64,000 bases of DNA from Sphingomonas sp. UBA978. GTDB lineage: Bacteria > Pseudomonadota > Alphaproteobacteria > Sphingomonadales > Sphingomonadaceae. Position numbers and translations under genes: made by a program. Shown piece after piece: positions 56,911-64,000 of the stretch. The DNA is taken from assembly GCF_002292295.1 (NCBI RefSeq), contig NZ_DBBS01000013.1:1-64000 (forward strand). Direction: 5' to 3'. The notes beneath the pieces were generated by a model. The model saw only the letters and a program-made list of their open reading frames with translations. It searched no databases and had not been told where the DNA came from. Numbering within the stretch: the first letter of the stretch is position 1; every line of letters starts with the position of its first letter.

Positions 56911-58473
56911 TCAGTGGCGGAAGTGGCGCATGCCGGTGAAGACCATCGCGAGGCCGGCGGCATCGGCGGCAGCGATGACCTCTTCGTCGCGGATCGAACC
57001 GCCCGGCTGGATCACCGCGGTGGCGCCTGCCTCGACCGCAGCGAGCAGGCCGTCGGCGAAGGGGAAGAAGGCGTCCGACGCGACCGCGGAGCCGATCGTG
57101 CGCGGCTGCGTCCAGCCCGCCTTGTCGGCGGCATCCTTCGCCTTCCACGCGGCGATGCGCGCGGATTCGAGGCGGTTCATCTGGCCTGCGCCGACGCCCG
57201 CGGTGGCGCCGTCCTTCGCATAGACGATCGCGTTCGACTTGACGTGCTTGGCGATCGTCCAGGCGAAACGGCAATCGGCCAGTTCCTGTTCGGTCGGCTG
57301 GCGCTTCGTCACGACGGTCAGCTCGCCCGGCGTGCCGGCGTCGCGGTCCTGCACCAGCCAGCCGCCGGCGATCGACTTGGCGAACAGGCCGGCGCGCGCC
57401 GCGTCGGGCAGGTCGCCGGTGAGCAGCAGACGCAGGTTCTTCTTGGCGGCGAACAACGCCAGCGCGTCGGCGTCGGCGTCGGGCGCGACGACGACCTCGG
57501 TGAAGATGCCGGTGATCGCCTTCGCCGTCGCCGCGTCGAGCGGGCGGTTGACCGCGATGATGCCGCCGAACGCCGATACGGTGTCGCAGGCGAACGCCTC
57601 GGCATAGGCCTGTTCGAGGGTGGCGGCGGTGGCGACGCCGCAGGGGTTGGCGTGCTTGACGATGACGCAGGTGGGTTCGGCGTCGCGGAATTCGGCGATC
57701 AGCTCGAGCGCGGCGTCGGCGTCGTTGAGGTTGTTGTAGGAAAGCGCCTTGCCCTGCACCTGCCGCGCCTGGCCGATGCCGCGGACACCGTCGTTGGCGG
57801 TGTAGAAGGCGGCCGACTGGTGCGGATTCTCACCGTAGCGGAGCGACGCGGCGCGGGTCATCGTTACCGGCAGCACCGCCGGGAACGCCTCCGCCTGATC
57901 GACCGTGCCGAACCAGCGCGCGATCGCGCCGTCGTAGCTGGCGGTGGCAGCGAACGCCTTGGCGGCGAAGCGGCGGCGCTGGTCGAGCGTCGTCTCGCCC
58001 GATGCGAGGCCGGCATAATCGGCGGGATCGGTGACGATCGCGACATAGGCGTGGTTCTTGGCGGCGGAGCGGACCATGCTGGGGCCGCCGATGTCGATAT
58101 TCTCGATCACCGTGTCGCGATCCGCGCCGCGGGCGACGGTCGCCTCGAACGGGTAGAGATTGACGACGACGAGGTCGATTGCGCCGATGCCGTGGGCGGT
58201 CATCGCGGCGGCATGGTCGGGATCGTCGCGCACCGCCAGCAGGCCGCCGTGGACCATCGGGTGCAGCGTCTTGACGCGCCCGTCCATCATCTCGGGGAAG
58301 CCGGTGAGGTCGGACACGTCGCGCACGGCGAGGCCCGCGTCGCGCAGCGCCTTGGCAGTGCCGCCGGTCGACACCAGCTCGACGCCCCTGGCGGCGAGCG
58401 CGCGGGCGAGGTCGACCACCCCGGTCTTGTCGGACACGGACAGGAGGGCGCGCGTGATGGTGATCGTCGACAT
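56911..58473 (-). CDS. purH: Bifunctional AICAR transformylase/IMP cyclohydrolase
   Basis: PurH catalyses the last two steps of purine synthesis to IMP. The 520-aa protein has an N-terminal IMP cyclohydrolase domain (about residues 1-190, RALLSVSDKTGVVDLARALA) and a C-terminal AICAR transformylase with ICVIVKHANPCGVATAATLE carrying the Lys-His pair and QGKALSYNNLNDADAALELI. Length is normal. The gene is 60 bp after the heparinase gene on the same strand and convergent with the ABC transporter. Confidence 0.97.
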   Translation of the reverse strand: MSTITITRALLSVSDKTGVVDLARALAARGVELVSTGGTAKALRDAGLAVRDVSDLTGFPEMMDGRVKTLHPMVHGGLLAVRDDPDHAAAMTAHGIGAIDLVVVNLYPFEATVARGADRDTVIENIDIGGPSMVRSAAKNHAYVAIVTDPADYAGLASGETTLDQRRRFAAKAFAATASYDGAIARWFGTVDQAEAFPAVLPVTMTRAASLRYGENPHQSAAFYTANDGVRGIGQARQVQGKALSYNNLNDADAALELIAEFRDAEPTCVIVKHANPCGVATAATLEQAYAEAFACDTVSAFGGIIAVNRPLDAATAKAITGIFTEVVVAPDADADALALFAAKKNLRLLLTGDLPDAARAGLFAKSIAGGWLVQDRDAGTPGELTVVTKRQPTEQELADCRFAWTIAKHVKSNAIVYAKDGATAGVGAGQMNRLESARIAAWKAKDAADKAGWTQPRTIGSAVASDAFFPFADGLLAAVEAGATAVIQPGGSIRDEEVIAAADAAGLAMVFTGMRHFRH

Positions 58474-58532
58474 GGGGCTTCCTTAGGGCGTTCGCGCGCG
58501 TCCCCTAGCGGCGGAACGGGCGTCCGAACAGG

Positions 58533-60266
58533 TCAGATCGCCCGTTTCAGCGCCCAGCTGACGTTTGCGCCACCCGCCGGCGCCTCGCCGCCGACGACGA
58601 GCTGCTGCGTCGCGATCGGCCGGCCCTCGCCGTCGATCCACAGCGAATCCTCGATCGTCAGCGCGCCGCCGCGGCAGCGGAACTGCCAGAGCGCGCCGCC
58701 GGGCAGCCGCAGCAAGGCGGCAAGCCCGTCGGCGGTCGGCGACGCCTGCACCCCTTCGCCCAGGTGAAAGCGGACCGCGAACGGCACCACGCCCAACTTG
58801 CGGCGGCGCCCCTGCGGCAGCAGCGCATCCTCGCCGCGCAATTCCTTGCCGTCGCCGGTCAGCATCAGCTGGCGACGGTGGACGAAGCCCCAGCGTCGGA
58901 CATAGCCGTCGTGGCTCGCCTCGATCCGGCTGGCGACGTCCGATTCCTGCCGTGACAGTTCGACCTCCACGACGCCGCGGCCCAATGTGCCGTCGGCATG
59001 GATCGCGGTGCTGTTCGAATCGCCCACGGTCAGCGTCGAATGCGCGGCGGTGGTGCGCAGCCCCTCGGCAAAGGCGGCGGGCAGCTGCGCGACCGCGGCG
59101 CGCGCGCCGCCACAATTGACCACCAGCCGCGAATCGCCGTCGGAGAATTCGAACGCGAGCGTGGAGGCGCAGCCACCCTCGACCAGCCGCGCGATCGGTG
59201 GCGGCGCGGCATCGACGATCAGCACCGCCGCACCTGCGGCGAGGCGCTGATAGCCCCAGTCGCGCGCCTGGCGCAGCGGCCGGGTGCGGATGCCGCTCGC
59301 CTCGATCACCGCGGCGATGGCGTCCGGCGTCGCCGGACCACCGCCCTGCCAGCTCGACAGCAGCCGGTCGCCGTGCATCGTGCCGAGCAGCGCCGGGACC
59401 GCCCGCACCAGCGCGTTCTGCGCGGCCGCCGGCAGCTCCTCGCGCCGCGCCGCATAGGTTTCGCGCAGCATCGCCAGCAGCATGATCGTGTCGAGCAGCA
59501 TCGCCGGACTGCGCGACACCGATCCGCCATCCTCGCTGAGGCCGGAGGCGAGCGCGCGCGCCAGCCCCGCCTCGCCGAAGCTGCGACGCGGATCGCCGCC
59601 GGGGATCAGCAGGCCGGCGGCGACGACGCCGCACCAGGCGGCGATCCGCTGCGCGCCCGGTGCCGCCTTGTCGGCGCCGCGATCGAGGTGCCGCGCGCCG
59701 CGGGCGAGCGTGTTGAGGACGCTGGAGCGATAGACGAGGTCGGTCGACGACAGGATCAGCGGCGCATGCGCGGTCCAGTAGAGCAGCCGCCGCCCCCACA
59801 GATCGGGCCGCCAGGCGAGCGCATCGACCTTCTCCGCATAATCGTCGAGCCAGCGCGCCATCAGCTGTTCGGCGATCGGCGCCCCTTGCGCACGGGTCGC
59901 CACGGTCGACAAATCGCGCAGCCAGGCGAAGCTGTGGACATATTCGGCGAACGGCCGACCCCATTCGCCGCGCTTGAACGCGAGCGTGTCGACCGGATGC
60001 GTTTCGCCACGAAAGCTCAGCTCGCCCTTGAGCAGCGCCCGGCCGCGCGCGACGTCGCCGATGACGGGATCGTCGGGCACCGCGATCAGCTTCAACGGAT
60101 AGCGGCCCTTCAGCCGCATGCTGTGGATCGGCGTGCGCCAGGTCAGCTTGTGGAAGCGTTCGGACAGGCGCTCGGCGAGGCTGAGCCCCTTGTCGCCACC
60201 GACGCGCATCAGGCGCTTGCCCTCCTCGATGCCGTCGGCCTGCGTATCGGGCGACATGTCGTTCAT
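58533..60266 (-). CDS. Heparinase II/III family protein
   Basis: The 577-aa protein has an alpha/alpha-toroid N-terminal part (about residues 90-330) and a beta-sandwich C-terminal heparinase II/III-like domain (about 350-560), for example AHSTLTVGDSNSTAIHADGT and SHDGYVRRWGFVHRRQLMLT. Family members are polysaccharide lyases; alphaproteobacterial members next to rsmB and purH have no proven substrate. No signal peptide is seen. Its ATG overlaps the rpe stop by 4 bp. Confidence 0.88.
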   Translation of the reverse strand: MNDMSPDTQADGIEEGKRLMRVGGDKGLSLAERLSERFHKLTWRTPIHSMRLKGRYPLKLIAVPDDPVIGDVARGRALLKGELSFRGETHPVDTLAFKRGEWGRPFAEYVHSFAWLRDLSTVATRAQGAPIAEQLMARWLDDYAEKVDALAWRPDLWGRRLLYWTAHAPLILSSTDLVYRSSVLNTLARGARHLDRGADKAAPGAQRIAAWCGVVAAGLLIPGGDPRRSFGEAGLARALASGLSEDGGSVSRSPAMLLDTIMLLAMLRETYAARREELPAAAQNALVRAVPALLGTMHGDRLLSSWQGGGPATPDAIAAVIEASGIRTRPLRQARDWGYQRLAAGAAVLIVDAAPPPIARLVEGGCASTLAFEFSDGDSRLVVNCGGARAAVAQLPAAFAEGLRTTAAHSTLTVGDSNSTAIHADGTLGRGVVEVELSRQESDVASRIEASHDGYVRRWGFVHRRQLMLTGDGKELRGEDALLPQGRRRKLGVVPFAVRFHLGEGVQASPTADGLAALLRLPGGALWQFRCRGGALTIEDSLWIDGEGRPIATQQLVVGGEAPAGGANVSWALKRAI

Positions 60267-60934
60267 TCCGCAGGCCGCGTCCCGCGCAGCGCCGCGATGT
60301 TCGCGGCATAGGCATCGGGACCGCCCCTGAACGCCGCGGTGCCGGCGACGAGCGCATCCGCCCCCGCCTCGATGCAGCGAACGGCATGGACGGCATCGAC
60401 GCCGCCGTCGACCTCCAGATCGATCGCGCGGCCCGAGGCATCGATCATCTTGCGGATCGCCGCGATCTTCTTGAGCTGGCTGTCGATGAACGTCTGCCCG
60501 CCGAAGCCCGGGTTGACGCTCATCACCAGCACCAGGTCGACCATGTCGATCAGATAATCGAGCATCTTGGCCGGCGTGCCGGGATTGAGCACGACGCCCG
60601 CGCGCTTGCCCAGCCCCTTGATATGCTGGACGGTGCGATGGATGTGCGGCCCCGCCTCCGGATGGACGGTGATGCAATCCGCGCCGGCCTCGGCAAAGGC
60701 GTCGAGGTACAGGTCGACCGGCGAGATCATCAGATGCACATCGAACGGCTTGGCGGTGTGCGGGCGCAATGCCTTCACCACCGCCGGACCGATCGTGATG
60801 TTCGGCACGAAATGGCCGTCCATCACGTCGATATGGATCCAGTCCGCCCCTGCCGCATCGATGGCGCGCACCTCCTCGCCCAGTCTGGCGAAGTCGGCGG
60901 ACAGAATGGACGGGGCGATACGGACCGGTTGCAT
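60263..60934 (-). CDS. rpe: Ribulose-phosphate 3-epimerase
   Basis: Rpe interconverts ribulose 5-phosphate and xylulose 5-phosphate in the pentose phosphate pathway. The 223-aa TIM barrel has the family strings SILSADFARLGEEVRAIDAA, IHIDVMDGHFVPNITIGP with the metal-binding Asp and His residues, and VMSVNPGFGGQTFI. Length is normal. It is 56 bp downstream of rsmB on the same strand and coupled to the heparinase gene. Confidence 0.97.
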   Translation of the reverse strand: MQPVRIAPSILSADFARLGEEVRAIDAAGADWIHIDVMDGHFVPNITIGPAVVKALRPHTAKPFDVHLMISPVDLYLDAFAEAGADCITVHPEAGPHIHRTVQHIKGLGKRAGVVLNPGTPAKMLDYLIDMVDLVLVMSVNPGFGGQTFIDSQLKKIAAIRKMIDASGRAIDLEVDGGVDAVHAVRCIEAGADALVAGTAAFRGGPDAYAANIAALRGTRPAE

Positions 60935-60990
60935 GACCGATCTCTGTAACCGCGTGCGTCTCTATTACAATGCGCTTGGGGCGTATTGGC

Positions 60991-62289
60991 CTAACCCTGA
61001 CGCCTCAACCGCGCGATGAAGAAGCCGTCGCAGCCGCCCCGGTCGGCGAGCATGCCCGGCAGCGTCCGAACATAGCCGTCGGCATGGACCGGCACGCCGG
61101 GCGGCAACAGCGCCGCATCGGGCGCATCGATCGCATAATCGGGGCGATCGGCGAGGAAGCGGGCGAGCTGCGCCTCCCCCTCGGCGGGTTCGAGGCTACA
61201 CGTCGCGAAGACGAGCGTGCCGCCCGGCTTCACCCAGTCGGCCGCGCGCGCGAACAGGCGGGCCTGCAACAGCGCCATCTCCTCGATGATCGCCGGATGG
61301 ACGCGGTGGAGCACGTCGGGGTGGCGGCGGAAGATGCCGGTGGCGCTGCACGGCGCATCGATCAGCAGCGCGTCGACGGGTGCGTCCGGTGCCCATTTCA
61401 GCACGTCGGCGGCGATCACCTCCGCCTTCAACCGGGTGCGGAACAGATTCTCGCGCAGCCGCTTGATGCGGGCGTTGGAGACGTCGACCGCGGCGACCTG
61501 CAGGCCGGCGGCGGCGAGCTGGAGCGTCTTGCCGCCCGGTGCGGCGCACAGGTCGATCGCGGTCGCTCCGCCGCGATCCGCGAGCAGGCGCGCGGGGATT
61601 GAGGCGGCGATATCCTGCACCCACCAGCGCCCCTCGGCGAAGCCCGGCAATTCGGTGACCGAGTCGGCATCGACGATGCGGACGTGGCCGGGCATCAGGC
61701 TGGTGCCGCCGAGTTCGGCGACCCAATGGTCCGTCTCGCCCGCATCGGCGAGCGTCAGGTCGAGCGGCGGCGGCGCGGCAATGGCGAGGCGCGCCCCCTC
61801 TGCCATGTCCGCCCCCCAGGCGGCCTCCCACCGCGCCTCGACCTTGGGCGGCAGCGCGGGGAGTTCGGGCAGGAGCACGCCCGAGCGGGTGATCGCGCCG
61901 AACACGCCATGGACCAGCTTGCGCGGCCCGCCGTCGACCAGCGGCAGCACCGTGGCGATGGCGGCGTGGTGCGGCGTGCCGAGCACCAGCGCCTGCACCA
62001 GCGCGATACGCAGCGCCATCCGCGCCTTGGCATCGTCGGGCAGCGGGCGCTCGGTGACCGAATCGATCAGCGCGTCGAGATCGGGCAGCCGCCGCAGCAC
62101 CTCCGCGGCGATCGCATGGGCGAGGCCGCGGTCGGGGCCGTAGACATGGCGGGTGGCGGCGACCAGCGCCTGTTCCAGCGGCTCGCCACGGCGCAGGACG
62201 GCGTCGAGCAGGCGCAGCGCGGCACGGCGCGAGGGGGTGCCGAGGGCGTCGGCGTTATCGGCGGGTGCATCGCGATTGAATCGGGGCAA
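60991..62289 (-). CDS. rsmB: 16S rRNA (cytosine-967-C5)-methyltransferase RsmB
   Basis: RsmB makes m5C967 in 16S rRNA. The 432-aa protein has an N-terminal NusB-like domain (about residues 15-145) and a methyltransferase domain with LCAAPGGKTLQLAAAGLQVA (SAM loop), IDAPCSATGIFRRHPDVL and FATCSLEPAEGE, which carry the two conserved cysteines, one of them the nucleophile. The C-terminal end GGCDGFFIARL is typical. It is divergent from the SDHAF4-like gene, with 60 bp between the starts. Confidence 0.95.
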   Translation of the reverse strand: MPRFNRDAPADNADALGTPSRRAALRLLDAVLRRGEPLEQALVAATRHVYGPDRGLAHAIAAEVLRRLPDLDALIDSVTERPLPDDAKARMALRIALVQALVLGTPHHAAIATVLPLVDGGPRKLVHGVFGAITRSGVLLPELPALPPKVEARWEAAWGADMAEGARLAIAAPPPLDLTLADAGETDHWVAELGGTSLMPGHVRIVDADSVTELPGFAEGRWWVQDIAASIPARLLADRGGATAIDLCAAPGGKTLQLAAAGLQVAAVDVSNARIKRLRENLFRTRLKAEVIAADVLKWAPDAPVDALLIDAPCSATGIFRRHPDVLHRVHPAIIEEMALLQARLFARAADWVKPGGTLVFATCSLEPAEGEAQLARFLADRPDYAIDAPDAALLPPGVPVHADGYVRTLPGMLADRGGCDGFFIARLRRQG

Positions 62290-62348
62290 ACTTGTCTAAC
62301 CTGCTGCGGAGAACGATATGAACCTCTCCCTTAGACCGGAGAGACGCG

Positions 62349-62510
62349 ATGGGCCAACGTCCCGCACATGTGAAGCCGCCCGCCTATCTGTCGCAGAACC
62401 CGCCGGTGCCGGAACCCGAGCAGAAGACGAACGAGCAGGAGGACCCGCTGGGTCTCGATCCGACGCGCTACGGCGACTGGGAATTGAAGGGGATCGCGGT
62501 CGATTTCTGA
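62349..62510 (+). CDS. Succinate dehydrogenase assembly factor 4 family (DUF1674)
   Basis: The 53-aa product MGQRPAHVKPPAYLSQNPPV ends with DPTRYGDWELKGIAVDF, the conserved C-terminal motif of DUF1674, the SDHAF4 family that protects or loads flavin-bearing SdhA during succinate dehydrogenase assembly in relatives. The gene is too short for the usual length cut-off but has GGAGAG a few bases before ATG 62349. It is divergent from rsmB and 42 bp before the AsmA-family gene. A role in complex II assembly is inferred from the family. Confidence 0.93.
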   Translation: MGQRPAHVKPPAYLSQNPPVPEPEQKTNEQEDPLGLDPTRYGDWELKGIAVDF

Positions 62511-62552
62511 CCGTTCCGGAACCAAAATGACCGGACGGGCGTCCAGCCTTGC

Positions 62553-64000
62553 ATGACTTCCCGGCCGCGCGTCAGCAGGCGCACCCTGCTGCTGACCCTC
62601 GCGCTGGCGGTGCCGGCCATTCTGCTGCTCGCGATCGCCGCCTTTCCGTTCGGCATGCTGAAGGGCGTGATGGCCGACCGGCTGAGCCAGCGGTTCGGTC
62701 GCCCCGTAACGATCGCCGGCATGGCGCGGGTCGACCGTTTCGGCTTCACCCCGACCATCGCCGTGACGGGCGTGACGATCCCGCAAGCGCCCTGGGCGGG
62801 CCGCGGCGATTTCCTGCGGCTGCGCGAGGCACGGGTCAGCTTTCCGGTGTGGCCGCTGCTGACCGGCACCTTCCGCCCGCGCGATATCGAGATCGACGGG
62901 TTGCAGCTGGCGCTGGTCCGCGCCGCCGACGGCCGCACCAACTGGTCGCGGCCGGGCGAGCCCGAGAGCGGCGGGTCGTCCAACGATCTCAAGGGGCTGA
63001 TCGTCCGCGACAGCATGATCCATTATGTCGATGCGAAGCGGCAGCGGCAGGCGCGCGTCGCCTTCACCTCCGACGCGCAGGGGCTGCGCGCGCAGGGAAC
63101 GGGGACGATCCGCGGTCTGCCGGTGCGGATTGCGCTCGCCGGTGCGCAGGTTGCGCAGCCGACGCCGGGGCCATGGCCGTTTACCGCCGCGATCGACGGC
63201 GCGGCGCTGCGGATGCGCGCGCGCGGCCGGATGGAACGGCCGCTCGACACCGATGCGATGACGCTCGACGTCGACGCGCGTGCCGCCGACCTGCGGCTGA
63301 TCGATGCGGTGATCGAGGCCGGGCTGTTCGGCACCCAGCCGGTGGCGCTCGTCGCGCAGGTCCGGCACGCCGCGCCGCGCTGGATCGTCACCGGGCTGAA
63401 GGGGACGATCGGCCAGTCCGATATCGCCGGCCACGTCACCGTCGACAAACAGGACGGCCGCACCAGACTGGACGGCGCGATCGCATCGCAACGGTTCGAC
63501 TTCGACGACCTCTCCTCGGACGAGGGGCTGGCCAAGGGCGCCGCACTGGAGCGCGCGATCGGCCCGCGGGTGGTCCCGAACACGCGGATCGACCTGTCGA
63601 AGATCGACAAGACCGACGGGCGGATCGCGGTGAAGGTCGCGCGCGTCGTCAGCCGCGGCGGCGGCACCTCGGTGACCGGAGTGCAGGGCGTGCTGTCCCT
63701 CGACCACCAGCGACTGCGGGTCGATCCGCTGACCATCCGGCTGGCGGGCGGGACGGCACGCGGCGCGCTGACGGTGGACCAGCGTGGCGGTGCCGCATCG
63801 CCGACGCTGACCGTCGACCTGCGGCTGACCGGCACGCGGGTGGAGGCGCTGGCGGGGGCCGGCGGCGCCTTCACCGGACGCGTCGCGGCGCGGGCGCAGC
63901 TGACCGGGCGGGGCGAGACGATCCGCGCGGCGATCGGCCGCTCCTCCGGCCGGATCGGATTCGTGGTTCGGGATGGCGCGCTGCCGGCGCATTATGCCGC
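62553..64000 (+). CDS. AsmA-family protein, 5' part (runs off the window)
   Basis: The open frame from ATG 62553 (MTSRPRVSRRTLLLTLALAV) continues without stop to the window end, giving at least 482 residues. It has one N-terminal membrane helix (about residues 11-36) and a long periplasmic beta-rich domain that starts LSQRFGRPVTIAGMARVDRF and FTPTIAVTGVTIPQAPW, typical of AsmA. AsmA-like proteins are inner-membrane anchored bridges believed to move phospholipids to the outer membrane. The 3' end is missing, so the full length is unknown. Confidence 0.88.
   Translation, partial: MTSRPRVSRRTLLLTLALAVPAILLLAIAAFPFGMLKGVMADRLSQRFGRPVTIAGMARVDRFGFTPTIAVTGVTIPQAPWAGRGDFLRLREARVSFPVWPLLTGTFRPRDIEIDGLQLALVRAADGRTNWSRPGEPESGGSSNDLKGLIVRDSMIHYVDAKRQRQARVAFTSDAQGLRAQGTGTIRGLPVRIALAGAQVAQPTPGPWPFTAAIDGAALRMRARGRMERPLDTDAMTLDVDARAADLRLIDAVIEAGLFGTQPVALVAQVRHAAPRWIVTGLKGTIGQSDIAGHVTVDKQDGRTRLDGAIASQRFDFDDLSSDEGLAKGAALERAIGPRVVPNTRIDLSKIDKTDGRIAVKVARVVSRGGGTSVTGVQGVLSLDHQRLRVDPLTIRLAGGTARGALTVDQRGGAASPTLTVDLRLTGTRVEALAGAGGAFTGRVAARAQLTGRGETIRAAIGRSSGRIGFVVRDGALPAHYA

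Noticed and set aside
55237..58767. 1176-codon open frame on the plus strand
   Set aside because: It runs through the second frame of the ABC fusion gene and antisense to purH; the Arg/Gly/Ala-rich translation has no motif, and the real genes there are clear.

Overview
The window looks like chromosome of a high-GC alphaproteobacterium of the Sphingomonadaceae, most likely Sphingomonas. I infer this from strongly G/C-ending codons, a DUF4167 gene next to prmC-prfA-hisS, an rsmB-rpe-heparinase-purH run, a coxB-ctaD...ctaB-ctaG-coxC-DUF983-SURF1-thrC block, and ybgC-tolQRAB-pal. No database search was possible, so family names rest on motifs, length and gene order. I found no tRNA, rRNA, CRISPR array, phage or IS element.

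Layout. 0.2-4.8 kb: polysaccharide flippase, CBS protein, small membrane protein, DUF4167 protein, prmC. 5.1-10.9 kb: prfA-hisS (translation), divergent DUF1345 membrane protein, M61 peptidase, ppa. 10.9-14.1 kb: ispG followed by a tightly overlapping vapB-vapC-EamA-GNAT string. 14.2-17.2 kb: acyltransferase, isoaspartyl peptidase, S1/P1-type nuclease. 17.2-18.6 kb: SPFH protein, ribbon-helix-helix protein and a small membrane gene broken by an in-frame TGA, behind a perfect 16-bp palindrome. 18.7-24.2 kb: Tol-Pal envelope operon with an upstream lipoprotein. 24.3-29.0 kb: nitronate monooxygenase, an accessory AlbA_2/ATPase gene, lysC, and divergent ubiG. 29.0-33.8 kb: glycan-type island (GT-C enzyme, DUF2334 deacetylase, GT4, DUF2141, membrane protein). 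34.0-38.0 kb: AI-2E transporter, lepB, acpS, pdxJ, pyrE. 38.1-49.1 kb: the aa3 cytochrome oxidase locus, split by a DUF1800/DUF1501 pair and a haem-oxygenase-like diiron protein. 49.2-54.5 kb: thrC, a methyltransferase, ccmAB, a metallopeptidase, pterin dehydratase, an SDR. 54.6-56.9 kb: ABC importer with a permease/binding-protein fusion. 56.9-62.3 kb: rsmB-rpe-heparinase-purH. 62.3-64.0 kb: a 53-aa SDHAF4-like gene and the start of an AsmA-family gene that leaves the window.

Much of the content is housekeeping and serves respiration (cytochrome oxidase subunits, haem A supply, CcmAB, SDHAF4), translation (prfA, prmC, hisS, rsmB) and the envelope (Tol-Pal, LepB, AsmA, flippase, glycosyltransferases). 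The best leads for new biology are a 173-nt structured RNA candidate ending in a terminator directly after ctaD, the interruption of the cox locus, the TGA-interrupted small gene with its palindromic operator, two intergenic repeats with inverted CGCGGAG arms, an N-terminal 24-bp tandem expansion in ubiG, and a permease/binding-protein fusion resembling EgtU.
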